The translations under genes were made by a program, and so were the position numbers. Below are positions 40,345-48,514 of a stretch of 64,000 nucleotides of DNA, one piece after another (the stretch's first letter is position 1; each line of letters opens with the position of its first letter). The notes below the pieces were generated by a model, which worked only from the letters and a program-made list of their open reading frames with translations, was not told where the DNA came from and made no database searches. The stretch is taken from NCBI RefSeq assembly GCF_023278185.1, contig NZ_CP066356.1, positions 3,092,001 to 3,156,000 of the forward strand, given 5' to 3'. Origin of the DNA: Bradyrhizobium elkanii USDA 76. Lineage in GTDB: Bacteria > Pseudomonadota > Alphaproteobacteria > Rhizobiales > Xanthobacteraceae.

Positions 40345-43079
40345 CGAGTGATGATGAGGCGGTCGTCATCGTCCGGGGACTTTGTCACCTCTACGGCTCC
40401 GCAACCGCGCTCGATGACGTATCCGCCACCTTGCCAGCGGGGCAGCTCGTCGGACTGATCGGACCCGACGGCGTGGGCAAGTCCTCGCTGCTCGCGATCC
40501 TCGCGGGCGCGCGGAAGATCCAGGAGGGCGAGGTCTTCGTTCTCGGTGCCGACATTTCCAATGCCGCCGCCCGCGCGTCGATATGTCCGCGGATCGCCTA
40601 CATGCCGCAGGGGCTTGGCAAGAATCTCTATCCCGACCTGAGCGTGAAGGAAAATATCCAATTCTTTGCCCGGTTGTTCGGCCAGTCCCGCGAGGAGCGC
40701 GAATGGCGGGTTGGGGAGCTCCTGGAGAGCACGGGACTTGCGTCCTTCGCCGACCGGTCGGCCAGGAACCTGTCGGGCGGCATGCGGCAAAAGCTCGGAC
40801 TCTGCTGCTCTCTCATTCACGATCCCGATCTGCTGATCCTGGACGAGCCCACCACCGGCGTCGATCCCCTGTCGCGCCGGCAGTTCTGGGATCTCATCGA
40901 CCGGCTGCGCGGGCGCAGGGTGGGAATGAGCGTGATCGTCGCAACGGCCTACATGGAGGAGGCCGAACGCTTCGATTGGCTGATCGGCATGAACAACGGC
41001 CGTATCCTCGCCGCGGGCACGCCCTCCGATCTGAAGGCAAGGACCTCGGCGCAATCGATCGAGGACGCGTTCGTAGCCCTGCTCCCGCAGCGTCAGCGCA
41101 GAGCTGCGGAGATCGTCGATCTACCGCTCGATTCCGATGCCGAGCCCGTGATCGTCGCCCGCGACCTGACTTGCCGCTTCGGCGATTTCACCGCCGTCAA
41201 CCGCGTGAACTTCACCATCCGCCGCGGCGAGATCTTCGGTTTTGTCGGCTCGAACGGATGCGGCAAGACCACTACCATGAAGATGCTAACCGGGCTACTG
41301 CCGCCTTCGGAGGGTGAGGCGCTGATCTTCGGTAGGGCGCTGGAGGCCGGCAACATCCAGGCCCGCCGTCGCGTCGGCTACATGTCGCAATCATTCTCCC
41401 TCTACGGCGAACTCACTGTCGGCCAGAACTTGCTGCTGCATGCGCGCCTGTTCCACTTGCCCCGCGCGTCCGTTAACGCGCGCATCGCCGAGCTCGTCGA
41501 GAAGTGCGACCTCGCCGACTATATTGACGATCTGGCCTCGGCGCTTCCGCTCGGCATCCGGCAGCGGCTGTCCCTTGCAGTCGCGGTGGTACACAGGCCC
41601 GAGCTCCTGATCCTGGACGAGCCGACATCCGGCGTCGATCCCGTCGCGCGTGACCAGTTCTGGGAGCTCCTGATCGACCTGTCGCGCAATCAGGGCATCA
41701 CCATCTTCGTTTCGACGCACTTCATGAATGAGGCGGCACGCTGCGACCGGCTGTCCCTCATGCACGAAGGACGCGTGCTTGCAACCGACACCCCGGCCGG
41801 ACTGATCCAGGCGAAGGGCGCCATCGACCTCGAAGACGCCTTCATCAGCTTCCTCGAGCAGGAACGGCCGGGCGCGGTGCCGGCGCTCACGATCACCCAG
41901 GCGCGGGCCGCCGGACCGGACTTGCAGCAGGAGGCTGCGCGGCGCGGCCGTGCAGTCTTCAGCATTCAGAGGCTCCTCGCCTACACGCTGCGTGAGGGTC
42001 TGGAGCTGTCGCGAGATCGAATCCGCCTGGTGTTCGCTCTGTTCGGTACCGCCATGCTGATGATCGTCTTCGGCTTCGGCATCTCCACCGACGTCAACAA
42101 TCTCACCTTCGCCGCGCTCGACCGGGACCAGACTCCCGAAAGCCGCGCGTACCTGGAGGAGCTGCGTGGCTCGCCGTACTTCGTGGAGAAGCCGCCAATT
42201 GCCGACTATGCGGACATCGATCGCCGCCTGAAGAACGGCGACATCAACGCCAGCATCGAAATTCCACCAAACTTCGGCGTGGACCTCAAGCGAGGACGCC
42301 CGGTCTGGGTCTCCGCATGGATCGATGGCGCGATGCCGTTCCGCGCGCAGACCATCCGCGGCTACCTCGAAGGCATGCACCAGCTCTATCTGAGCGATCC
42401 CTCCGTAAAGACGACGCAGCCGACCGCGCCGCTTCCAGCGGATATCGAGATTCGTTTCAAGTACAATCAGGATTTCGACAGCGTCTTCGCGATGGTGCCC
42501 TCGACGCTGGCCATGATGCTGGCGCTGTTTCCTGCCATCCTGATGGCGCTCGCGGTCGTGCGCGAGAAGGAACTCGGCTCGATTACAAACCTCTATGTCA
42601 CGCCGGTGACTCGCTTCGAGTTCCTGGTCGGCAAGCAGCTTCCCTATGTGGCAGTGGCGCTGGTCAATTTCCTCGTCATGTTCGTCATGGCGATCTTTCT
42701 TTTTGACGTGCCGCTGAAGGGTAGCTTTCCCGCGCTCCTGGTCGGCACCGTCATCTACGTCTTCACCACGACCGGCTACGGCATGCTGATCTCGACGTTC
42801 TGCAAGACCCAGATTGCCGCGCTGTTCGGCACCGCCATCCTCACGATCCTGCCGGCCCAGCAGTTTTCAGGAATGATGACCCCGGTCTCCTCGCTGTCGG
42901 GCACGGCGCAGATCATCGGCCTCGGTTTCCCGATGAGCTACTATCGCCCGATCAGCGTCGGCACCTTCACCAAAGGCCTGGGATTCGCCGATCTCGGATC
43001 GAGTATCCTGCTGCTCACCCTGTTCATCCCAGTGCTGACGATCATCAGCATGCTCTTGCTTCGCAAGCAGGAGCGATAG
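40341..43079 (+). CDS. ABC exporter with two ATPase domains and a membrane domain (RbbA/YhiH type)
   Basis: A 912-residue protein. NBD1, residues about 8-230: Walker A GPDGVGKSS, signature LSGGMRQK, Walker B LLILDEPTTGVDP. NBD2, about 270-500: Walker A GSNGCGKTT, signature altered to LPLGIRQR, Walker B LLILDEPTSGVDP. An ABC-2 membrane domain follows, about 545-912, with six helices after a large periplasmic loop (FGFGISTDVNNLTF). This arrangement matches E. coli RbbA/YhiH. RbbA is reported as a ribosome-associated ATPase, yet gene order here (HlyD-ABC-permease) argues for export. The substrate is unknown. Confidence 0.9.
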   Translation: MTSDDEAVVIVRGLCHLYGSATALDDVSATLPAGQLVGLIGPDGVGKSSLLAILAGARKIQEGEVFVLGADISNAAARASICPRIAYMPQGLGKNLYPDLSVKENIQFFARLFGQSREEREWRVGELLESTGLASFADRSARNLSGGMRQKLGLCCSLIHDPDLLILDEPTTGVDPLSRRQFWDLIDRLRGRRVGMSVIVATAYMEEAERFDWLIGMNNGRILAAGTPSDLKARTSAQSIEDAFVALLPQRQRRAAEIVDLPLDSDAEPVIVARDLTCRFGDFTAVNRVNFTIRRGEIFGFVGSNGCGKTTTMKMLTGLLPPSEGEALIFGRALEAGNIQARRRVGYMSQSFSLYGELTVGQNLLLHARLFHLPRASVNARIAELVEKCDLADYIDDLASALPLGIRQRLSLAVAVVHRPELLILDEPTSGVDPVARDQFWELLIDLSRNQGITIFVSTHFMNEAARCDRLSLMHEGRVLATDTPAGLIQAKGAIDLEDAFISFLEQERPGAVPALTITQARAAGPDLQQEAARRGRAVFSIQRLLAYTLREGLELSRDRIRLVFALFGTAMLMIVFGFGISTDVNNLTFAALDRDQTPESRAYLEELRGSPYFVEKPPIADYADIDRRLKNGDINASIEIPPNFGVDLKRGRPVWVSAWIDGAMPFRAQTIRGYLEGMHQLYLSDPSVKTTQPTAPLPADIEIRFKYNQDFDSVFAMVPSTLAMMLALFPAILMALAVVREKELGSITNLYVTPVTRFEFLVGKQLPYVAVALVNFLVMFVMAIFLFDVPLKGSFPALLVGTVIYVFTTTGYGMLISTFCKTQIAALFGTAILTILPAQQFSGMMTPVSSLSGTAQIIGLGFPMSYYRPISVGTFTKGLGFADLGSSILLLTLFIPVLTIISMLLLRKQER

Positions 43080-44201
43080 ATGCGTTTACTCTCGAACATC
43101 TTCTGGCTCGGCACCAAGGAGTTGCGCAGCTTCTTCTCTGACTGGGTGCTGCTCGGCTTCGTCATCTACTCTTTCTCGCTCGCGGTAATCAGCCAGGCGC
43201 AGAGCAACTCCCAGGAGCTCTATCACGCCTCGATCGCCGTCGTCGACGAGGACCATTCGGAGCTGTCGCGGCGCATCACCCATGCGTTTCTCATGCCCTA
43301 TTTCAAGCCACCGGTGGCGATTCGAGAGGCTGACGTTGAGCGATTGATGAACGCCGGCAAATACACCTTCGTCATGGATATTCCGCCGGACTTCCAGCAG
43401 GACCTGCTGGCCGGCCGGCAACCGCGCCTGCAGATTAACGTCGACGCGACCGCCATGGTCCAGGCCGGACTGGGTTCGGGTTACGCCGAACAGATCATCA
43501 ATACGGAAATCGCCCGCTTCGTGTCGCATGCGGAGCATGTGCCATTGTCGCCGGTAAATCTCGCCGTCAGAATCGCGTTCAACCCTAACGTGGCGACCTC
43601 CTGGTTCACCGGCGTGATGGGCATTATCTCGAGCGTCACCATGCTCGCGATCATCCTCGCCGGCGCCGCCCTCGTCCGGGAGCGGGAGCACGGCACGATG
43701 GATCATCTGATGGTCATGCCGCTCAGCCCGCTCGAGATTGCGATATCCAAGATCTGGGCCAACGGCTTCGTGATCGCTGTGGCGGTCGGTCTGTCGCTCC
43801 ACCTCGTGGTGCGCACGCTTCTACAGGTTCCGATCGCCGGCTCGATCCCGCTTTTCATGTTCGGCACCACGCTTTACCTGTTCTTCGCTACAGCCATCGG
43901 GTTGTTTCTTGGCACCGTTGTCCGCTCCATGCCGCAGCTCGGTCTGCTCTATATGCTGGTTGCCGTTCCCATGAATATCCTGTCCGGCAATGCAACGCCG
44001 CTCGAAAGCATGCCGCACTGGCTCGCTATCGCCATGCAGGCTTCGCCCTCGACCCATTTCGTTTTGTTCGCGCAGGCTATCCTGTACCGCGGTGCCGGCC
44101 TGGACGTGGTCTGGCCGCAATTTGTCGCGGTCGCCGCGATCGCCTCGCTATTCCTGATGCTGTCGCTGATCCGATTCCGGGCCTCGCTCAGCTCTGCCTG
44201 A
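43080..44201 (+). CDS. ABC-2 type permease (YhhJ-like)
   Basis: A 373-residue permease with one N-terminal helix (DWVLLGFVIYSFSLAVIS), a long periplasmic domain (SIAVVDEDHSELSRRI, FQQDLLAGRQPRLQINVDAT), and five C-terminal helices (GIISSVTMLAIILAGAALV, then LVREREHGTMDHLMVMPL, a typical ABC-2 loop). It starts at the base after the upstream stop. With the previous protein it would form a heterodimeric membrane channel. The operon ends here. Confidence 0.9.
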   Translation: MRLLSNIFWLGTKELRSFFSDWVLLGFVIYSFSLAVISQAQSNSQELYHASIAVVDEDHSELSRRITHAFLMPYFKPPVAIREADVERLMNAGKYTFVMDIPPDFQQDLLAGRQPRLQINVDATAMVQAGLGSGYAEQIINTEIARFVSHAEHVPLSPVNLAVRIAFNPNVATSWFTGVMGIISSVTMLAIILAGAALVREREHGTMDHLMVMPLSPLEIAISKIWANGFVIAVAVGLSLHLVVRTLLQVPIAGSIPLFMFGTTLYLFFATAIGLFLGTVVRSMPQLGLLYMLVAVPMNILSGNATPLESMPHWLAIAMQASPSTHFVLFAQAILYRGAGLDVVWPQFVAVAAIASLFLMLSLIRFRASLSSA

Positions 44202-44353
44202 CGGCCGCGCAACGCCGGAGGTGGCCAGTGACTAGGGGCGTGTGAGGATGTTAGGCATCGTCTGCGCAAAATGCAGACGGCGAGAATCTCGTCTTGGTCG
44301 TTGCGCGCTGACGCCGAAAGCTCGGTCGATGCGCTGAGCATGCGGAGCCGGTC

Positions 44354-44602
44354 TTGCGCCCAATGCGACCCGCGGCCTTGGACGACATCGTGCTGAGCAA
44401 TCTCAAGCAGCGCGTGCTCGCACCCGAGCGCATTGTTGAGCTCCTGAAGTCGCTGATCGAACGCCAAGCTGCGAAGAGCGAGTCCGCCGACCACCGGCTG
44501 CTGGCGCTGCAGAAAGAGCTGAGCGACGCAGAAGATCGTCTGAAGCGGCTCTACCGCTCCGTCGAAGACGGCATTGCTGAGCTGGACGACATCCTGCAGA
44601 AG
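44354..44602 (+). pseudogene. C-terminal fragment of a large serine recombinase
   Basis: The frame encodes the end of a serine-recombinase C-terminal region: LSNLKQRVLAPERIVELL, then RLLALQKELSDAEDRLKRLY and SVEDGIAELDDILQKR. The coiled-coil motif 'EDRLKRLY..VEDGIAELDD' is diagnostic. The catalytic N-terminal domain and zinc ribbon are missing. It is cut at about 44603, where the end of an IS630-type transposase begins on the opposite strand, so insertion or recombination there probably truncated it. Confidence 0.7.
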
Positions 44603-44604
44603 CG

Positions 44605-44874
44605 CTCGATGGAAGCAAGGATGTCATCGGCGGATTTGGTCCATCGGAACGGCTTGGCATCGGCGTTGTGTCGGTCGATGAACGAAGTGATGTCCGCCCT
44701 GAGGGCGGCGACCCTGCGATAGACGCCGCGCCTGATCTTCTTATCGGTGAGGAGCGCGAAGAAGCGCTCGACTTGATTGAACCATGACGAACTGGTCAGG
44801 GGCAGGTGCACATGCCAACGCAGCCTTCTAGCCAGCCATCGCCGGATCAGCGGGATTGGCTTCACCACCGCGTT
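44605..44874 (-). mobile_element. IS630-family transposase C-terminal remnant
   Basis: The minus strand reads PLIRRWLARRLRWHVHLPLT, SSSWFNQVERFFALLTDKKI, RRGVYRRVAALRADITSFID and KSADDILASIERFC. This is the last third of an IS630 DDE transposase, with the Glu of the triad in NQVERFF. The N-terminal domains are not recognisable; upstream frames to 45058 are scrambled. No clear inverted repeats were found. Dead copy. Confidence 0.75.
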
Positions 44875-45282
44875 GGTGGTCAGAAAGCCGTAGTCCGGAG
44901 GCCGGCGAAGGCGAACAGCGGCTAGAATCAGTCGCGTTCGAAAATCTTGGCGCCGGGGTAGACTCTCCGGGCGTACGCGACGACCCGCTCTCGCTGCTGA
45001 GTCTCCAGGAACGGAGTTTGGATTCTGCACGACCCGACGATGAGGTGCCACAGGCCATTAAGCTTCTGAATGTTGACGATCATTTGGGTGCTCCTCGTTC
45101 CTTAGGCGTCCGGAGGCGTAGTAGGAGCGCGTTGTCGGAGTCCGGACGACCGCTTATGGCATCGCGTCCATACTGGTCCATCTGCGCTTTATTCTAGCGT
45201 TTCCCTTCTGCCCGGTTTTCGCCGGGCGCGCTATTCCGGTCGACTACGTTCGGGGAAAGTACGTAGGGTAGATGCATCCGCA

Positions 45283-45822
45283 CTAGCTCACCGCCGATAC
45301 CGCTCCGCCCGGTTCGCGTGGTTCATTTCCTCGTAGGACCTTCGCCAACCTCTCAGGCCCATGCTTGTCCTTGAACGCCTGCCGCGCCGCCTTGAACTGC
45401 GTCTTGGTGTCGTCGAGCGTCGCGGCCGAGCCGAACGATGCGTCGGGGATCGTCACAGTGATCGTCCAAAGCCAGATACCGGGCGAGCGCTCGCGGGCGT
45501 AGCGGATGCGGCCGTCCTGCACAGGTGTGGCTAGGTCCGCTGTCAACGGTAGACCGGACATCGGGCTGGGCCTGCCGGGACATTGCTTTTGACCCACAGC
45601 CGACAATAGCCAAGCGGTATTCCCGCCGCCCTTCACTAGTCGTACAGTCTCGGGCTTAGGCGCTTCCGTAGTTGCCGTTCCCAAGCGCCGCCCCTTCACG
45701 TGCGCATGTACCCTTCGATTTTCGCGATAGGCTTTGGCGCTGGCCGACATCTTCAGGCAGATCTCCAGCTCAATATAGCTGGGCGTGCCGTCCATGCTCG
45801 TCTCGTGGATGCACGCGGTCAT
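45283..45822 (-). CDS. Hypothetical protein
   Basis: A 179-residue ORF starting MTACIHETSMDGTPSYIELE. The C-terminal half (GRIRYARERSPGIWLWTITV, DDTKTQFKAARQAFKDKHGP) resembles the short 'W-x-W-x-I-x-V ... A-K-x-x-F-x-x-x-W/x' proteins common in Bradyrhizobium accessory DNA. GAGG lies six bases before the ATG. The N-terminal third is less coherent. It neighbours mobile-element debris. No function is assigned. Confidence 0.45.
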   Translation of the reverse strand: MTACIHETSMDGTPSYIELEICLKMSASAKAYRENRRVHAHVKGRRLGTATTEAPKPETVRLVKGGGNTAWLLSAVGQKQCPGRPSPMSGLPLTADLATPVQDGRIRYARERSPGIWLWTITVTIPDASFGSAATLDDTKTQFKAARQAFKDKHGPERLAKVLRGNEPREPGGAVSAVS

Positions 45823-46261
45823 CTCTGCCCTCGAATACGCTGCTCACTGCCCGGTCAATTCGCCTCGCGCCCGGAGTTCGTCGCTCATGCACGAGTCGAG
45901 TGTCTCGCCAGCGCCCGAACCGCCGATCATCTCGGCTTTGCAAGTCGAGGCTACGTTGAAGTGCGGAACGGCGTCGACAGCTTTGGCGACCGGAGGAATG
46001 AGAGCTACGAAGGCGGACGAAATGAGCGGAGCTTGCGTGAGATCAAATCGATCAGAAGTGTACGCGGCGTCGAAAGGTGAAAACTGGAAACTCGACCGAC
46101 GCCTTTAGGTCTTCCTGTGGAGGTGATGTACCCGTCATAGTGCGAGGGGAATCTTGCAGGCCCGTGCACTGGTAGGCACCGAGGTGCCATTGACAATTTC
46201 AAATCCTTCGAAGATCCGCTTATCGATCAATTACCTCAGGTCAAGTTATGCGGGGTTCTTC
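45823..46261. other. Intergenic stretch without a supportable gene
   Basis: Overlapping plus-strand frames exist (for example to 46080), but they lack ribosome binding sites and recognisable domains. No operator match was seen. Confidence 0.4.
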
Positions 46262-46945
46262 TCAGTACACCAGCATCGGTGTTTCTAGAAGGTGATCGTT
46301 GACTAGGACAACGCCGGGAATTGCCTCCGCGGCGACCCGAACCGCCGCGCGCTCGTCGGCGGACGGAGCATAACCCCAGAGATCGACGACGCCGTTTTGC
46401 ACGGTCACATTCAGGTTGAATGTGTGGGCCCACGGCTGCTGCCGAATCTCGGCAAGAAATTTCTGCCGGATCGCGGAATCTGAGAGTGCGATTTCGAGCT
46501 TGGGACGGGCAGTCGCCACGGCCTGGAGCAGGTTGGCCCGGCTGACAATGCCGACAAGCTGGTCGTTTCTGTCAACGATCGGAATGCGCTTGATTCCATG
46601 CTTTTCGAGTAGCATCGCGATCTCGTGCAGGGGCGTCTCTGGACCGGTAGTCACGACCTCCCGAGTCATAACGTCATTTACCTTGACCGCGTGCGACCTC
46701 ACGTAGTCGGACGCCATTTGTGCGTCTCCGGTCAGGAGCCCCAGCCACCAGGAATAGGGACGCTCGGTCCCCGCCTCAGTCCGATGGAGCAGGTCGCTTT
46801 CCGTGACCACTCCTATCACCTTGCCGTCATCCACGACCGGAACGGCGCTGATACGGTGCTTGAGCAGTATGGAGGCGACATGCCGGACGGTTGCGCTTGC
46901 TCTCACCGTAATGACTGGCGAAACCATCACGTCGCGTGCTTGCAT
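46262..46945 (-). CDS. CBS-pair plus BON domain protein, second subtype
   Basis: A 227-residue protein. CBS1: MQARDVMVSPVITVRAS, RISAVPVVDDGKVIGVVTES. CBS2: VNDVMTREVVTTGPET, IKRIPIVDRNDQLVGIVSRA. BON: FNLNVTVQNGVVDLWGYAPS, AIPGVVLVNDHLLE. It differs from the other three CBS-BON proteins (which start MRAH) and is the intact relative of the fragment at 21504-21755. GGGGAG precedes the ATG at 46945. The operator at 47004-47017 is 58 bases upstream and shared with the divergent host-attachment gene. Confidence 0.88.
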   Translation of the reverse strand: MQARDVMVSPVITVRASATVRHVASILLKHRISAVPVVDDGKVIGVVTESDLLHRTEAGTERPYSWWLGLLTGDAQMASDYVRSHAVKVNDVMTREVVTTGPETPLHEIAMLLEKHGIKRIPIVDRNDQLVGIVSRANLLQAVATARPKLEIALSDSAIRQKFLAEIRQQPWAHTFNLNVTVQNGVVDLWGYAPSADERAAVRVAAEAIPGVVLVNDHLLETPMLVY

Positions 46946-47003
46946 GCTCAAACTCCCCGTCAGTCTTCGAGAGAGCATTTCGCAGAATCTACCTCTTCCG
47001 TGA

Positions 47004-47017
47004 TTGACCCGGATCAA
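47004..47017. promoter_or_regulatory. FixK/FNR-type operator TTGACCCGGATCAA, shared by divergent genes
   Basis: Exact TTGA-N6-TCAA placed 58 bases from the CBS-BON start (46945) and 54 bases from the host-attachment start (47072). One symmetric site could activate both. Confidence 0.85.
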
Positions 47018-47071
47018 TTCTTCAGCATCGTCGCTGCACTAATGTTGTCTACCGCATGATGGGGGAGTTCG

Positions 47072-47524
47072 ATGACGAAAGTTCCACATGATGCCGTCGT
47101 GTTTGTCGGCGACGGGCGCAAGGCCCTCTTCCTCCGTAACGAAGGCGACGCGCAATCCCTCAACCTCAAGGCCGAGGCTGTATTCGAGCATCAGAGCCCT
47201 GCAACGCGCATGCAAGGGACCGACCGACCGGGACGGCTGAGCAAGGGACCGCATTCAGGGCAGCGGAGTGCCGTCGAGTCGCCGAACTGGCACGATATCG
47301 AAGAACATCGTTTCACGAAGCAGGTTGCGATCGCGGCGGAGCAGCTCCTTCGCAGTGGAAGCGCGAAGATGTTCGTCATTGTTGCTCCGCCGCGAACGTT
47401 GGGCGAACTGAGGATGGCCCTGCACGCCGACGTCTGTCGTCACGTCGTGGCCGAGATTCCGAAGGATCTCACCAAGCTGCCAGTCTGGGAAATCGAGAAA
47501 CATCTGTTGGAAGCTCCGGCTTAA
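47072..47524 (+). CDS. Host-attachment family protein
   Basis: A 150-residue soluble protein starting MTKVPHDAVVFVGDGRKALF, with ESPNWHDIEEHRFTKQVAIA and VIVAPPRTLGELRMALH and ending EIPKDLTKLPVWEIEKHL. It belongs to the family annotated as 'protein required for attachment to host cells' (Pfam Host_attach). The fold resembles peptide-release-factor-like/eRF1 domain proteins, and the true molecular role is unclear. FixK-type operator 54 bases upstream. A truncated paralogue lies at 30595-30882. The next small gene begins 43 bases downstream. Confidence 0.8.
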   Translation: MTKVPHDAVVFVGDGRKALFLRNEGDAQSLNLKAEAVFEHQSPATRMQGTDRPGRLSKGPHSGQRSAVESPNWHDIEEHRFTKQVAIAAEQLLRSGSAKMFVIVAPPRTLGELRMALHADVCRHVVAEIPKDLTKLPVWEIEKHLLEAPA

Positions 47525-47567
47525 TTCCGGCGCCAGCTATTGTTCGCCGCCGTCGTGAGGACGAAAA

Positions 47568-47768
47568 ATGCTCAAGTCAGCAACACGGAACCATGGAGCC
47601 TCAGGCCCCCGGAAGGAGCGGCACGCGCCGAGCGACGAAGTAGACGAGGCGCCAAGCCTGATCGATCAAGATCAGACGGATGTGGAGCGCGACCTGCCTC
47701 TTGACGGCAATGAACCGGTTGAACGAGGCGCACCCGGGAAGGCCGAACGTCCCTTGTTTGATGAATAG
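47568..47768 (+). CDS. Small disordered, charged protein
   Basis: A 66-residue ORF, rich in Glu, Asp, Arg and Pro (LIDQDQTDVERDLPLDGNEP), with no predicted fold. It probably lies in one transcript with the host-attachment gene. A decayed copy of its C-terminal half is found at 19686-19763 near another FixK box, which suggests it is a recurrent member of these gene blocks. Function unknown. Confidence 0.45.
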   Translation: MLKSATRNHGASGPRKERHAPSDEVDEAPSLIDQDQTDVERDLPLDGNEPVERGAPGKAERPLFDE

Positions 47769-47779
47769 AGGGTTGCCGG

Positions 47780-47793
47780 TTGAACCAGCGCGA
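47780..47793. promoter_or_regulatory. Decayed FixK-like site TTGAACCAGCGCGA
   Basis: One mismatch from TTGA-N6-GCAA, 58 bases before the chimeric ORF at 47852. The surrounding DNA aligns with the promoter of the triple-BON gene (box 31043), so it is a paralogous operator that has lost a base. Confidence 0.45.
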
Positions 47794-47851
47794 CGAAATC
47801 CTTGGTCTCGGGCGCTTCATTTGAGTGTTTGAAGGCGGATCGAAGGTAGTC

Positions 47852-48040
47852 ATGAGTGCATTGAAATTGCGTCAGGATGTAATGGATGAACTCGAGTTTG
47901 AACCCCGCGTGAATGCGGCCCATATCGGGGTTGTAGTCACCGGAGGTTACGGACATAGCCGGCTGGGGGAATGGATGTTCGGCGGCATGACGCGCGGTTT
48001 GCTGCAGCAAGCTGCGATCTGCCTGCTGACGTCACATTAG
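47852..48040 (+). pseudogene. In-frame chimera of a BON protein N-terminus and a USP C-terminus
   Basis: A 62-residue ORF. Residues 1-27 (MSALKLRQDVMDELEFEP, NAAHIGV) match the start of the triple-BON protein at 31115. Residues 29-62 (VTGGYGHSRLGEWMFGG, LLQQAAICLLTSH) are the end of a universal stress protein, about 90 per cent identical in DNA to 36320-36421. The junction is near 47935 and keeps the frame. Most likely a deletion between a BON gene and a USP gene. The product would hold no complete domain. Confidence 0.8.
47939..48040 (+). repeat. 102-base USP-tail repeat (second copy of 36320-36421)
   Basis: Both copies run from ACCGGAGG to the TAG stop with roughly 90 per cent identity by eye. 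They encode the GGYGHSRLGEWMFGG nucleotide-binding segment and the protein end. Confidence 0.75.
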
Positions 48041-48514
48041 CTAGTAGCCAGCCAAAGCTAAATCGCGATTTGATAGAGCAATCGGATAGAAGGTGGTGTG
48101 GTTCCGGGTTGCAGTCGTCGAATGAAGATAAGCCACGCTTCCCTCTGCGCGCGAGTGTTTTGTGTTGGTCCTGCGCTCGTTTGCAAAGTCCCGGCCGACA
48201 CCACACGCTTCGCTCGGTTATGCCGCAGTCGGGCGAGGATCGTCGCCCTGTGGCAGAACGCGGTGGATGTAACCGGCCTCCCTTTCCGGGAGAGTCCCTC
48301 AACTCATATGACCCGCGCTCAGCGAAATTTCACGTCCGTTCCTGCGACGAGATCGGTAACGACGCAGGATAGGGCGTCATGGCCCCTTACATTTCCTGTC
48401 ACGCTCTGACGTCGTATGTATCCGGCCAGATCGTGCCGACGCCAGTGAAGACAACAGCCGCGAATATCACGTTCGTCAGGGTCATAGTCTGTACCGGGGC
48501 TGGGGTGGTTTCGT
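48041..48514. other. Intergenic stretch without a supportable gene
   Basis: No domain, ribosome binding site or operator match was found on either strand. It separates the low-oxygen island from the mosaic region that follows. Confidence 0.4.

Noticed and set aside
45220..45245. GCCCGG/CCGGGC hairpin near the IS630 remnant as a possible IS end
   Set aside because: No matching inverted copy was found at the other side, so it cannot be called an IS terminus.
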